DNA from: Arthrobacter sp. ISL-65
Lineage (GTDB): Bacteria; Actinomycetota; Actinomycetes; Actinomycetales; Micrococcaceae
Length of the DNA stretch: 51,050 nt
Assembly (NCBI RefSeq): GCF_018613795.1
Contig: NZ_JAGGPN010000044.1
Location: 1-51,050, forward strand
Direction of reading: 5' to 3'
The position numbers were made by a program, and so were the translations under genes. Every line of letters begins with the position of its first letter. The first letter of the stretch is position 1. Under the pieces are notes generated by a model, which was not told the origin of the DNA, ran no database searches, and saw nothing but the letters and a program-made list of their open reading frames with translations. Positions 16,476 to 25,820 of the stretch are shown in pieces.

Positions 16476-17375
16476 CTAGTCCTCCAGGTCGAAGTCCAGG
16501 TCGAGGTCCTCAACGTCGCTCAGCTTCCGCCAGGTGGATCCCACCGGGGCGGCTCCGATGGTCGCAGCGATAGGCATCCGGTCCACGGCGACCAACTGGT
16601 CCAGGTCCAGGCCGGTCAGCTCGGCGATGTCCCTGATCGGGGCCTGGAACGTCCGGAACGGGCCAAGCGGCGGGACGTCCTCAACTGCCCCGGGCCGCGG
16701 CACCTCGGGCATCTCGGCCAGTTGCGGGGTCTGGTCCACCACGTACCCGGTCGCCGCGAGTTCGCCCTCGTGGATGAAGACGGCGACCTTGAAGAACCGC
16801 AGCGGGATGTCCGCGCCCCGGTACACCGGATCGTGCACGCTGAAGACCGGGCCCGTGAAGACGACGATCCGGCTGCGGTACTGGGCCGCGTGTTCCTGAA
16901 GGTAGTCCTCGATGCCCAGCCACAGTTCCAGGCCCTGGTTGAACTTCGCGGCCTGCGGGGCGGCGTTGGTGTAGTGGAACGTGTCTTCATTGGCCAGCTC
17001 GGCCTCCGCCACCGTGTCACCCCAGACGGCCGAGGACCGGCGCACCAGGTGGCCGCGGTCTATGTCGTTCCGGGCGTAGACCCGCTCCCCCGTCTGCTGG
17101 TCCAAGGGGAGCCGCGGATCCAGCTTCCAAGGGATGCCCGCCCGGTCCAGGTCCATCAGCTTACTGCCGTCAATGTCCACGCCTGTGACGGCCGCCAGGC
17201 GCTTATCAGTGCGCATCAGCACCGAGAAGTTCGCGTACGGCAGCAGGACTGTCTCCACGCCTGGCAGGCCGGGCAGGGGCACGCGCTGGTCCAGGAAGTT
17301 CTCGTCGAAGCCTTTCCTGCCGGCATAATCTTTGGCGCTTCTGGTTGCGGTCAGGTCGGTCAGCAGTTCGTCCAT
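16476..17375 (-). CDS. DNA/RNA non-specific endonuclease (299 aa), intact
   Basis: Member of the beta-beta-alpha-metal nuclease family (NucA/Serratia type). The catalytic DRGH motif is at residues 106-109 (ARNDIDRGHLVRR), followed by the metal-site Asn region FHYTNAAPQAAKFNQGLELW and the GIEDYL helix. No N-terminal signal peptide is visible (MDELLTDLTATRSAKDYAGR), so it appears cytoplasmic unless exported by another route. The C-terminus ends in an acidic aspartate-rich tail (SDVEDLDLDFDLED), also preserved in remnants A and B. It would cleave DNA and RNA without sequence specificity. No obvious inhibitor gene is adjacent. Confidence 0.92.
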   Translation of the reverse strand: MDELLTDLTATRSAKDYAGRKGFDENFLDQRVPLPGLPGVETVLLPYANFSVLMRTDKRLAAVTGVDIDGSKLMDLDRAGIPWKLDPRLPLDQQTGERVYARNDIDRGHLVRRSSAVWGDTVAEAELANEDTFHYTNAAPQAAKFNQGLELWLGIEDYLQEHAAQYRSRIVVFTGPVFSVHDPVYRGADIPLRFFKVAVFIHEGELAATGYVVDQTPQLAEMPEVPRPGAVEDVPPLGPFRTFQAPIRDIAELTGLDLDQLVAVDRMPIAATIGAAPVGSTWRKLSDVEDLDLDFDLED

Positions 17376-17783
17376 GACCGGACCCTACCAGTGCAGTGTT
17401 ACTGAAAGGTGAAAGGAACCTGCATGCAAACGGACGCCCGCTGATGGGAAAGCAGCCGGTCCCGGCGTCCTGGACGAAAGCTGACGGGCCCGGCTGCCTG
17501 TCCCGCGGGCTGGAAGGCGCCGGCCCCCCCGGAACCGATGCATTCTGACCGCCGCGCCTTGAAGACATGGATGAGCGACTTAGGGAACTGGAATTCCGTC
17601 GCTTCCGCCCCGCCGGGACGTGATTGTCCCCCTGTTAGCTTCGGCGAGAGTCGGGGCCACGGCGCAGTTCCCGCCCGCGCTGGATGTCGTACTCCTCCTG
17701 CTCATGAAGTTTGTCGCTCTTCTTCGTGCCGCGGTGCGGCAGCCGAAGTGAGCTGTCCCAACAAGCCAGCGGGGGTGGGGCTG
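17376..17783. other. Intergenic stretch, no supported gene
   Basis: Upstream region of the nuclease gene. It should contain the nuclease promoter; bases just before the start resemble those before remnant C. No gene is supported. Confidence 0.4.
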
Positions 17784-17954
17784 CTATGACCTGCGGGTGG
17801 GATCCGGATTCGGCGGTCCGGGGTCTGGAACGGGCAGCGGTCCTGGTGCCGGATCAGGATCTGGCTGCGGCGAAGTCGGGTCGGGGGAACCAGGTCCCTG
17901 CGGTCCAGGTTCAGGAGGAAATGGATCCGGTTCAGGCAACGGTGGAATAGTCAT
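17784..17954 (-). CDS. Proline-rich small protein (56 aa)
   Basis: MTIPPLPEPDPFPPEPGPQG begins a peptide made almost only of Pro, Asp, Glu and Gly (SPQPDPDPAPGPLPVPDPGP), ending PTRRS. The start has a clear AAGGAGC site. Proline-rich peptides of this kind and size recur in Arthrobacter genomes. It is certainly disordered. Function unknown. Confidence 0.7.
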   Translation of the reverse strand: MTIPPLPEPDPFPPEPGPQGPGSPDPTSPQPDPDPAPGPLPVPDPGPPNPDPTRRS

Positions 17955-18131
17955 AAGGTGCTCCTTGTGTGTCTGGGGAAGGATCCGGATACCCGGACGC
18001 CGGGATCAGGATACGTCCGGGCCGGCGCGGAGAACAGAGTGCCCGTCGAGCCCGCTTTCGGGTCGCCGACTGGCCCGGCGGTGGTGGACCAGCACGTCGC
18101 CCCTTAGCCGCTCTATCCCCGCCGGTCCCCC

Positions 18132-18467
18132 TTACGGCCACAGTGTCCGGTGAATACGTGGCATCGGCTGGCGGCTCGAGGCCGCTGGCAGCCAGGCTGC
18201 AGTGCGAAGGTATGGGGGTTTGCGGGCCGGTGGCGCGGTGCCGGACGTTACCGGCGGCGTCGGCTTGCCGTTCAGGGGGACCTCCGGGCACAGATCGGTA
18301 ATGTGTCCCGTTCCGGCGTACGCGCGCACTGCCTCGATGCCAGCCACTGCTGCCTGCTTGTCGGGAAAGGAACGGGAAACGGCCATCACCGTTCCATCCG
18401 GAGCCGTGATCCTAAATCTGACCCCCATGTCCTCATCGTCACTGAAGAGTTCATACATTCCAGCCAT
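18132..18467 (-). CDS. DUF1508 (YegP-like) protein
   Basis: The first 60 residues form one DUF1508 repeat: MAGMYELFSDDEDMGVRFRI, then TAPDGTVMAVSRSFPDKQAA and GIEAVRAYAGTGHITDL. A 45-residue Pro-rich tail follows that is not part of the domain and may be a read-through after loss of the natural end. The start at 18467 follows GGGGAGGAG. YegP-type domains are small alpha/beta modules of unknown function, often present as tandem repeats; only one is here. Confidence 0.8.
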   Translation of the reverse strand: MAGMYELFSDDEDMGVRFRITAPDGTVMAVSRSFPDKQAAVAGIEAVRAYAGTGHITDLCPEVPLNGKPTPPVTSGTAPPARKPPYLRTAAWLPAASSRQPMPRIHRTLWP

Positions 18468-18726
18468 GGATCTCCTCCCCAGGGCGGCCGATACGCTTGC
18501 CCGTGCAGTTCCGGCGTCGGGTCCGAAACACTGCCCTGTGTTCCGGACCCTACGGTCTGCTGACTTGTCGGCGGTCCTCCCGGAAAGGGTGGGAGCCGCA
18601 GGGTAATCAACAAAACGCAAGGGCAGCCAAAGTCTGAATCAGGCCACACGCCCGCGGCTTAACCTACCTCGAAAATTCCACGCCGGCCAGTAAACCAGCC
18701 ACCGCGTGATGCTCCGCAGGGCAGGG

Positions 18727-18920
18727 ACTAATCCAGCAGCGAGGCTTTCCCGGCCAAGAGATTCGCCGCGGCCGGCGACCGTATCGTCCCGTCCCGCCCG
18801 ATAGCTGCAAAGCTCAGAATCGGCGGGACGGCGCGGAGCCGAACAAGGATGGAGTACGTTAGGCCCGCCACGCAACCGGCAGCGGGCCGGACAAACAGCG
18901 AGACGTGCGGGCGCCGCCCC
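18727..18920 (-). pseudogene. Possible XapX (DUF1427)-like membrane peptide remnant
   Basis: The minus strand reads LFVRPAAGCVAGLTYSILVR then LRAVPPILSFAAIGRDG. This resembles the two-helix XapX family (xxGLxxGLxYxxLRxxAPPxxALxGxxG), with the second helix disrupted. The resemblance is suggestive only. Confidence 0.3.
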
Positions 18921-19062
18921 ATACCCCTTGTTCAGGGTAAACCCCGGCTTTTTCCAAGCTCCATGAATGACACTCGCATATGTCCCGGTGTTCAAGTCGG
19001 AGCGCCCGGCACTACCGGGACGCCGGGTCCGGAGCACTCCCCCAAGTTTTCTCCGGACCCGG

Positions 19063-19200
19063 CTACCCGACACCCTCTGCCCAATGCCAGCCCGGCGAAG
19101 GCACACGCTGGCCCAGGAAGGTCATGTCGAAGCCTTCCCGCCGGCGTAGTCTTGGGCGGCCGCGGCCGCGGCAGTCGCCGTCAGCCGTTCGCCCATACCG
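19063..19200 (-). pseudogene. N-terminal remnant of the non-specific endonuclease (remnant C)
   Basis: The minus strand includes GFDMTFLGQRVPSPGW, matching the intact enzyme's GFDENFLDQRVPLPG. Nucleotides upstream match the intact gene's start region (GACxGCxxCCAGAAGCGCC and the Met codon area) with small indels. It ends after about 45 residues. It is the 5' counterpart of remnants A and B but lies 7-8 kb away. Confidence 0.65.
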
Positions 19201-19288
19201 GACCCTTCCAGCGCACACTGGCAGCCGGGAATGGCAGGTAACGGTTTTCATCTTCAGTCCAGCAGTGACCGCGGTGGATGGCCAAGTG

Positions 19289-19362
19289 AGTAAGCACCCC
19301 TGCTTTCTTGCGCGAGGGTGTGCCTAACTTGATGGCGAACGAGGGTTTCTACCTCGGAGACG
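19289..19362. repeat. 73-bp hairpin-containing repeat, copy 2 (upstream of DUF4235 gene)
   Basis: Counterpart of 847-919. Hairpin arms here are GCACCC and GGGTGTGC around CCTGCTTTCTTGCGCGA. The following GAGGGTTTCT block is also shared. It lies about 245 bases before the DUF4235 start. Confidence 0.55.
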
Positions 19363-19607
19363 CCTCCCCGCCTCCGAATTTTTGCCGGTCCTAAACATGT
19401 TCCCGGCTATTGTTCGGGGGCCCTTCCCTAGTCCGGTTCCGTGCAGAAGCTTTTAGGGTCGTCCGCGCCGGGCAAGTCTGGTGGAACTCAGTGACGTCCA
19501 TCGGTCAGTCCGCAAATGGGTTATGCCGTGGCTGCGTTTGGAGTAATTTGGGTAGCCACCGGGCGGCGGCGTCCGAGCCCAGCCCCCTGTTGCACACGAG
19601 GGATGTC

Positions 19608-19898
19608 ATGGCCAAGAAACCCACCAGCAGCGCAGCGAAACTGTACCGGCCGATCGGGCTGGCCTCGGGACTGATTGGCGGCGTCATCGCCGGCCAAATC
19701 TTCAAACAGGTGTGGAAGCACGCCGCCCCAGGCGACCGTGACCAGGCCCCCACCGCCCTGGCCAGCGACTACGCCCTGAAAGAGATCCTGATCGCCGCCG
19801 CCATCCAGGGTGCTATTTTCGCGGTGATAAAGACGATCCTCGACCGCGGCGGCGCGCGGCTCTTCGAGCGCTGGACCGGAGAATGGCCCGGCAACTGA
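19608..19898 (+). CDS. DUF4235 small membrane protein (96 aa)
   Basis: MAKKPTSSAAKLYRPIGLAS, then GLIGGVIAGQIFKQVWK as the first hydrophobic helix and EILIAAAIQGAIFAVIKTIL as the second, ending GARLFERWTGEWPGN. Length, the two helices and the terminal WTGxWPG motif are those of the actinobacterial DUF4235 family, small inner-membrane proteins of unknown function. The start follows GAGGGATGTC. It lies downstream of the 73-bp repeat. Confidence 0.92.
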   Translation: MAKKPTSSAAKLYRPIGLASGLIGGVIAGQIFKQVWKHAAPGDRDQAPTALASDYALKEILIAAAIQGAIFAVIKTILDRGGARLFERWTGEWPGN

Positions 19899-20003
19899 CC
19901 ACCGACCTATGGCTTGCAGCCATGGTATAAAACGAGGATCCGGGTGCCGAAAAGAGCAGCGGGGCACCTTCTCGTATGGGTTGTAATAACCTCTGGGGCG
20001 TGG

Positions 20004-20450
20004 TCACCGTCTAGGGTCTTCGGCGTCCGTGCCTGTACCGCGGGATTCGATGAATTCCTTAAACCTGAGCATATCTGCCCTGACCTGCATGTTATCGAAT
20101 CCCAAGGCTGCCCCGGTTTTCTCTGCCAGGTTTTCCGGGGACCATTCCAGCCGGACCCAGACACGGGGAGCGCGCGGGCCCAATTGCGTGAACGACACGG
20201 CTCCAGCGTGGGAGACGCCGTCGGTGCTGCGCCACGCAATTCGCTCGTCCTCGCGGTCTTCTATTGTCTCGGCATCAAATTCCCGTTCGGCCCCGCCGAC
20301 GTTTGTCACCCAGTGGGTGATCCTGTCACTGACCCGCGTCACCGATTCCACGCCGGACATGAACTGCGGAAAGAATTCAAACTGCGACCACTGCTCGTAT
20401 ACGGTGCGCACGGGAACATCCACCTCGATGGTCTCTTCGACAGTCTGCAT
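20004..20450 (-). CDS. SRPBCC-family protein (polyketide cyclase/START-like, 148 aa)
   Basis: MQTVEETIEVDVPVRTVYEQ, then WSQFEFFPQFMSGVESVTRV and WVTNVGGAEREFDAETIEDR, is the classic cyclase/dehydrase-type SRPBCC fold: a helix-grip pocket for a hydrophobic ligand. The start has a perfect AGGAGGAACA site. Length is normal, plus a short disordered tail (GTGTDAEDPRR). Actinobacterial members are often stress-induced; the ligand is unknown. Confidence 0.92.
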   Translation of the reverse strand: MQTVEETIEVDVPVRTVYEQWSQFEFFPQFMSGVESVTRVSDRITHWVTNVGGAEREFDAETIEDREDERIAWRSTDGVSHAGAVSFTQLGPRAPRVWVRLEWSPENLAEKTGAALGFDNMQVRADMLRFKEFIESRGTGTDAEDPRR

Positions 20451-20701
20451 TGTTCCTCCTCCTTCATTCATGACCCAGCGCTGCCTGTGCCCACCGCTCC
20501 GAACCCGACCAGGGCGACCTCGAAAATGACTGTCAAGGGAGCGGCAGCGACGTATCCGTCCTTTCACGGTGTACGTACCCAGCCCTGGCCAGCTGAATCG
20601 GAAATGCCCGGGCGGACCGATATTGGTGGCCGTCCTTGGCACTTGGCGCTGCTCAAGATCGGGCAGGCGGCTCTCTGGGGCAGTCGCCTGGTCGCAGAGA
20701 G

Positions 20702-22367
20702 TCAGGGCTGCTCGTGCTGGGCGGGCAGCTCGCGCTCCGCGGTGAGGATTCTCCGAACGAAGATGATGCACTGGTCATCGCTGAGGCTGAAGGCGCTGGC
20801 GACTGCCTGGCCTCGTTCGGCATCATGCACCGTCTCCATTGCTGCCTGCAGATCAAAGTTGAAGGGCCAAAATCGTGGGCGGCAGTTCCGACTCGGGGGC
20901 GACCTGTTCCGCCAGGCCGCTGTACTGGTAGGCGTCCGCGAGTCGCTGTTGGATGCGCTCCGGCCCGGTTGCCAGGGTGTCAATCGCGTGTTCGATTACG
21001 GAGAGCATGTGCTGCGCCCGCATGTGTTCCATCGGTTGCTTCCTGGTCGGCGCCAAGGTCGTCTGCGAGTCCGGGCAGTGCTGTCAGGGCTTCTTCGGTG
21101 GCGGTGGTCTCGGCGAGCTGGCGTTCCTCATCGACGGACTTGTCGTGGGGCAGACGGGCCCAGCGGACCACTGCCGGAAGCAGCGGACCCTGGATAACCA
21201 GGGTTACGACGATGACTCCGGAGGTCACAAAAATGATCATGTCCCGTCCGGGGAACAGGGCTCCAGAAGCCAGTATCTCAGGGACAGCCAGTGCCGCGGC
21301 GAGCGACACGGCCCCGCGGAAACCTGCGACTCCGCTGACTACCCGGGCACGGTTGCTGACCCTGCGCAGGCGCTGCTCAGGCCGCCTGCCGATGAGCCGG
21401 ATCGCATAGGTGGTGACGAACAGGAAGAGGAAGCGGATGCCGACCACCACTGCCGAGACTGCCGCCACAGCCAGCAGTCCGGTCGCGAGGCCTACGCTGC
21501 TCAGCCCCCGGACAGCGGACGGCAGCTCCAGGCCAACCAGGACGAAGAGGGCGCCGTTGAGCAGGAACGCTGTCAGGGACCAGAAGGATTCGCCTTGCCG
21601 ACGGGCTCCGGCCCGGATCACCCGGGGACCGATCTGGCTCATGAACAGTCCGGCCACGACGACGGCCAGGACCCCTGAGGCGCGGACGGTCTCGGCGAGC
21701 AGGAAGGCGGTGAAAGGGGTCAGGATGGAGACGACGTTGGCCAGCAGACGGTCCTCCAGGCGGCGGTGGATCTGCATTCCAACCCATGCAGTCATAGCCC
21801 CGGCCACTGCTCTGCGCCGTAGGCTAGCAGGAACAGCCCCGAGATGTGGGGAACGTCGAAGTGCTCCTCGCCGACCGTGATGCCCACGGCCAGGCCGTAA
21901 ATCACCACGGCGGTTCCGTCATTGATGAGGCTCTCGGCACGCAGCACAGTGACGTTACGGCGGGGAAGCGCACGGGGCGAGTACCCCGAAAGCGGTCGCA
22001 TCGGTGGGGGCGACGGCGGCGCCCAGAACCCAAGCGGGCCCCCAGGGCAGGCCGAGTGCGTGAGCGACCAGGGCCACGCCCCCGGCGGTAGCGATTACCA
22101 GCGCCGTACTCATCAACACGATACCGCGCAGGTTGTTCCGGATTTCCCGCAGGGACGTGGTCAGACTTTCCCAATACAGCAAGGCCGGCAAGACAGGAGC
22201 AGCACGGTTTCCGGAGGCAGATGAACCTCACGCAGTGTGGGAATGAAACCCAACAGGACACCGCTGGCCGGCAGCAGTACCGGGGCGGCGACCCGGACGC
22301 GGCGCGCCGCGATGTTGCACACCAGGACCACCACGCCCAGAATCACGACCAGTTCAAGTCCAAGCAC
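20702..22367 (-). pseudogene. Na+/H+ antiporter (CPA1/NhaP type), broken by several frameshifts
   Basis: Collinear segments of one transporter appear in changing frames: MLGLELVVILGVVVLVCNIA at the 5' end, GPAWVLGAAVAPTDATAFGV (with the ATDATA-type ion-binding motif), LRAESLINDGTAVVIYGLAV (the NDG motif), then a long intact part from 21807 (GVLAVVVAGLFMSQIGPRVI, FRGAVSLAAALAVPEI). A cytoplasmic tail follows in two further frames, ending at a TGA at 20702. At least four one-base shifts are needed, so this gene is inactive unless the sequence is unreliable here. It would have exported Na+ in exchange for protons. Confidence 0.85.
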
Positions 22368-22559
22368 GAATACCGCCTTTCACGTGGTCGGTTGCTCCGC
22401 TTCGCCGATGATCCCCAAGCCTTCCTCATCCATTACTAGCTTGCAGCCAATAGGCAATCGGACGGCGTCAATGTCCTCCGGGACGCACCCCTGGCGGGTG
22501 CCGCCGTAAAAGTCCCGAGCCGACGACGCCTGCGTAGGGGGATGATGGCATCCATCCGG

Positions 22560-22680
22560 CCGGTGGGGGTTGCCGCGTGAAGGACGAGTCGTGTTCGTCG
22601 TGGAGGCGGCCGAGGGGGCGTTCCGGCCACGTCCTTCCGAGGATCCGGTGATGAAGATGCGGGATAGTCGAGGACCTCCT
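22560..22680 (-). pseudogene. N-terminal remnant of a short-chain dehydrogenase
   Basis: The minus strand reads RLSRIFITGSSEGRGRNA, the TGxxxGxG cofactor motif at an SDR N-terminus, and then degenerates. It lies just after the broken MFS gene, perhaps once in the same operon. A further frame (GCVPEDIDAVRLPIGCKLVM, ending 22380) is unassigned. Confidence 0.35.
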
Positions 22681-22696
22681 TCCAGGTGTTCGGGTG

Positions 22697-23640
22697 TCAG
22701 TTCTGGTCGATGAGAGCGCCGCGGCGGGTCAGGACCCAGACGAGGAGCGCGACGATGACGATGCCCAGGGCGGTGGCGGTGATGGTAGGCCACCCGCCGG
22801 CGGCCCACAACGGCCCGGCGAGGGCGGAGCCAATCGCGCCGCCCAGGAAGTTGCTGACGACGAACGCGGTGTTCAGGCAGCTCCGGTTCTGACCGGGCAG
22901 GGACAGCAGCCGGGTTTGGCCGAGCACGAGGGTGGCCTGCGCGGCGAGATCCAACACGATCACGATCACGATCAGGGCGATGACGGAGGACTGTGCTAGC
23001 CAGGCGCCGACAAAGGCGACGGCCAGGAGGCTGAGCGCGACTCCGGAGGCTGGCACTGACCAGCCGCGGTCGTGGAACATTCCGGCGCGCCGCGCGGCGA
23101 CTGCACCTACGAGGCCCGCGAGGCCGAACAGGCCAATCTGGCCAACGCTGAAGGAGAACGGCGGCGCCGACAGCAGGTCAGCGAGGTCCAAAACAGGGAG
23201 AACACGGAGAACACGGCGGCGCTGATGAGGATTGTCGGCGCGGCGGCGCGGTGCTGGGCTACGGTGGTGAACACGGACCCGAGCAGACGGAAAGTAGTTC
23301 GTGGCCGGGCGCTGTTCCAGCCGCGGGATCATAAACGACAGCACGACGGCGAGTGCGACGGTGAGGATGGCGGCGAGGACGTAGATGGCGCGCCAGCCGA
23401 CGAATTCCGCTACAGCTCCGCTGATAGTGCGGGACAGAAGCACGCCGATGAGTGCTCCGGAGGCGATCGTGCCCAGCACACGCCCGCGCTGTTCGGGAGC
23501 CGCCAGCTCACGGCCAGCGGGGTCAGCAACTGCGCCGAAACGGTGGTCAGTCCCACTCCGCCGAGCGCGGCGAGCGCCTGGAGGAGCTAGAGAGGGGGCA
23601 ACGGCTCCGCCCATACCAAAGGGACCGTTCCCAGCACCCT
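22697..23640 (-). pseudogene. MFS transporter, 5'-truncated and frameshifted
   Basis: Readable segments include ALAALGGVGLTTVSAQLLTP (in one frame), GRVLGTIASGALIGVLLSRT, VGWRAIYVLAAILTVALAVV, and after two further frame changes SVGQIGLFGLAGLVGAVAAR to a C-terminal ITATALGIVIVALLVWVLTR. This is a DHA1-type MFS drug or metabolite exporter missing its first helices. No intact frame covers it. Confidence 0.8.
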
Positions 23641-24085
23641 TGAGGCATGCGAAGGTAGCTCTGGGCTGAGTTTCTCCGAATTGCGTTCCTGTCGCGTCAA
23701 TCGGTTCCCTGCGAGTGGGAGTGCGCAAGCAGGTCATGCCGCTGTTGCGGGTGCTTATCGATCGCCCGCTACCGGCAGAACCATGCAAGCATCCGAGTGA
23801 GGGCAGGACCTCACTGTTCACGGGAACGGACTCCTCGCACTTGCTGGCTCATCCATTGGCAGGTCAGTTCTACTTACCCCCAGATCCTCGATGTGCGGCT
23901 ACCGGGTGCCGCCAATCGAATCGTCGAGCGGCGCGGGAGGGTACTTCTCGGTCCCCCAGCGATGGTGTTGAACATGGCCCTGATTCTGTGGGCCGGCCGT
24001 CAGGACTTTCTTCTTCTCTGCCTTGGAGCGTCCGGGGAAGCATTCCACTGACGGCACGAGTATTCCGATTCAACCTGTGATGAGT
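23641..24085. other. Spacer between the decayed region and the catabolic locus
   Basis: No supported gene. This is where the pseudogene-rich left region gives way to the intact catabolic locus. Confidence 0.4.
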
Positions 24086-24128
24086 CCTGCACTGCCCCTG
24101 CAGTTCAGTGTCGAAGGGGCAGTGCAGG
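24086..24128 (-). terminator. Hairpin terminator of the MFS transporter gene
   Basis: CCTGCACTGCCCC (24086-24098) pairs perfectly with GGGGCAGTGCAGG (24116-24128), 17-base loop, 12 bases after the minus-strand stop. It is strong enough to end transcription, though without a T-run. Confidence 0.7.
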
Positions 24129-24140
24129 GCAGGGTTTACG

Positions 24141-25421
24141 CTAGGCCTGAGGCGCGGTGAGGGGCGATTTCGCCGGGTGTGCTGACATCGGAACCGACGC
24201 TTTGGCTGCTGTGATCCGTCCTAGAAGCAGCGCCAACACTAGAGCGATGATCACAGGTACGCATACCGAGAGAACGATGATGCTGGTGTCCACGCCGAGT
24301 CCGATGAGGACGCCGCCGAAGATCGGGCCGACAACAGATCCGAGTCGGCCCAGTGAGGCCGCCCAGCCGACGCCGGCGGTCACCGTTGCTTGGGGGTACA
24401 GCGTCACTGCCACCGCGGCCTGGCCGATCATGCCGGCCTGAAGTCCGAGGCCGACGCCACCGAAGACCAGCAGCAGCAGCGCTTTGTCCGGGCCGAGGAA
24501 GGCAGAGATGACAAGGAACGCGATCGCTGCTGCCGAGGTTCCAGCCAGGACCGACGTCATCCGGTATCGACGAGATCCGAGGATTAGTACGCAGGCACCG
24601 ATGATGCTTCCTACGCCCAGGGCCGCCGACCCCAGCGGTGCTAGACCGGTACTGAAGCCGTAACTGGTGAGCAGGGTCGGCAACCACGACGAGAACACGT
24701 AGAACACGGCAAAGATGAGGAACGAAAAAGCCCACAGGAGAAGCGTTCTGCTTCGTACGGAGGCATCGAACAGACGCGCAACCGACGCATGGTGCTTGGC
24801 CTCGGCCGCGTCGATGGGCGTGCTCGATACGTAGCTACCGGACAGCCCGAACCACAGGAACGGCAGAAGTACAGCAGAAGCGATGGCTCCAGCAATGAAC
24901 ACCCATTCCCACCCAAGTGCGCCCACGATACCGCTCCCGGCCAGCCCGGCGATGAGAGCCCCGACAGAGATGCCAGTCATCACGACCACCGCAATCGATT
25001 GACGCAAACGACCGGGATTGACTGCGGTCGCATGGGAGACGGCGGCTGGCAGCACGGCACCCAGTCCCAGGCCGGTCACGAAACGTACAATCGTCAGCTG
25101 CAGAATCGAATCCGACCACGCTGTCAGCAACGATCCCAGGGTGAACACCACGACCGCCGAAAAAATGACGTTTCTGGTGCCCATTTTGGCCACGAGGCGC
25201 CCTACCGCCAGATACCCCAGAGCCACTCCAGCGCTGGTCAGCGCAAGCGCAGGAGTGAAGTGCGAGGGTGCAACACCCCAGTCCTTTGCAATCGCCGGGA
25301 TGGACACGCCCAGCGCGACCGTGTCGTATCCATCGAGCACTATGGCCGCACATGCGAGACAAAGTACCCACCAATTCGGTTTCGTCTTTTCCTGCTTTTT
25401 AGGTTCGCTCATCGTGTCCAT
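24141..25421 (-). CDS. MFS transporter, aromatic acid:H+ symporter (AAHS) type (426 aa)
   Basis: A twelve-helix MFS permease. The first helix carries IVLDGYDTVALGVSIPAIAK, the DGxD signature of the PcaK/BenK aromatic-acid symporter group, followed by DWGV and the loop 2-3 region GRLVAKMGTRNVI (a weakened DRxGRK motif). Further helices such as VRFVTGLGLGAVLPAAVSHA are typical. It probably imports an aromatic or related organic acid with protons. It is transcribed divergently from the catabolic operon, consistent with substrate uptake for that pathway. The start at 25421 has an AAGGATG site. Confidence 0.88.
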   Translation of the reverse strand: MDTMSEPKKQEKTKPNWWVLCLACAAIVLDGYDTVALGVSIPAIAKDWGVAPSHFTPALALTSAGVALGYLAVGRLVAKMGTRNVIFSAVVVFTLGSLLTAWSDSILQLTIVRFVTGLGLGAVLPAAVSHATAVNPGRLRQSIAVVVMTGISVGALIAGLAGSGIVGALGWEWVFIAGAIASAVLLPFLWFGLSGSYVSSTPIDAAEAKHHASVARLFDASVRSRTLLLWAFSFLIFAVFYVFSSWLPTLLTSYGFSTGLAPLGSAALGVGSIIGACVLILGSRRYRMTSVLAGTSAAAIAFLVISAFLGPDKALLLLVFGGVGLGLQAGMIGQAAVAVTLYPQATVTAGVGWAASLGRLGSVVGPIFGGVLIGLGVDTSIIVLSVCVPVIIALVLALLLGRITAAKASVPMSAHPAKSPLTAPQA

Positions 25422-25683
25422 TGGACATCCTTACGGTTGTGAGGGCTTCGAATACAGTCTCGAAGCGGGGGCATGCCACCATCGGCGGTCCGCGAGTCAG
25501 GCCGTGGACGAGGCACCGGCGTCGCAGCTGTGTCATGGCGGTTTCTCCGTTCACGCACGACATGTGCTCTCTCGGCCGTCGGCCCGCCACATTGCGGGCT
25601 GGCGAGGTTCTCAAGTGTGGTGAAGATCATGGCACTGCGTTAGTTCTATCTCCTTAGCGCTGAAAGATCAAGACCCTACTGCC

Positions 25684-25714
25684 TTGACACAAAGTATCTT
25701 AGTACTGTTATTCT
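25684..25714 (+). promoter_or_regulatory. Sigma-70 promoter of the catabolic operon with embedded MarR-type operator
   Basis: TTGACA (25684-25689) is a perfect -35; GTTATT at a 17-base spacing, or TATTCT (25709-25714) at 19, serves as -10. Between them lies ATCTTAGTACTG (25696-25707), which matches 10 of 12 bases of ATCTTAACACTG beside the marR gene (38451). A repressor bound here would block RNA polymerase directly. Confidence 0.6.
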
Positions 25715-25820
25715 TTGGCATGACCTAGTTCACATTCCGGTCGCTTCCGCGAGTGCGTGCTAGGCGGCGAACAGCGTGGACGGCAACCTGAGTGACTATA
25801 AAGATTGGTGGACCCTGAGG

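Noticed and set aside
17797..18153. Glycine/serine-rich plus-strand protein
   Set aside because: It is the antisense of the proline-rich minus-strand gene, which has a good ribosome site.
25776..25820. N-terminal extension of the aldehyde dehydrogenase from GTG 25776
   Set aside because: The extra 15 residues do not resemble the family N-terminus; kept only as an alternative start because AGGCGG precedes the GTG.
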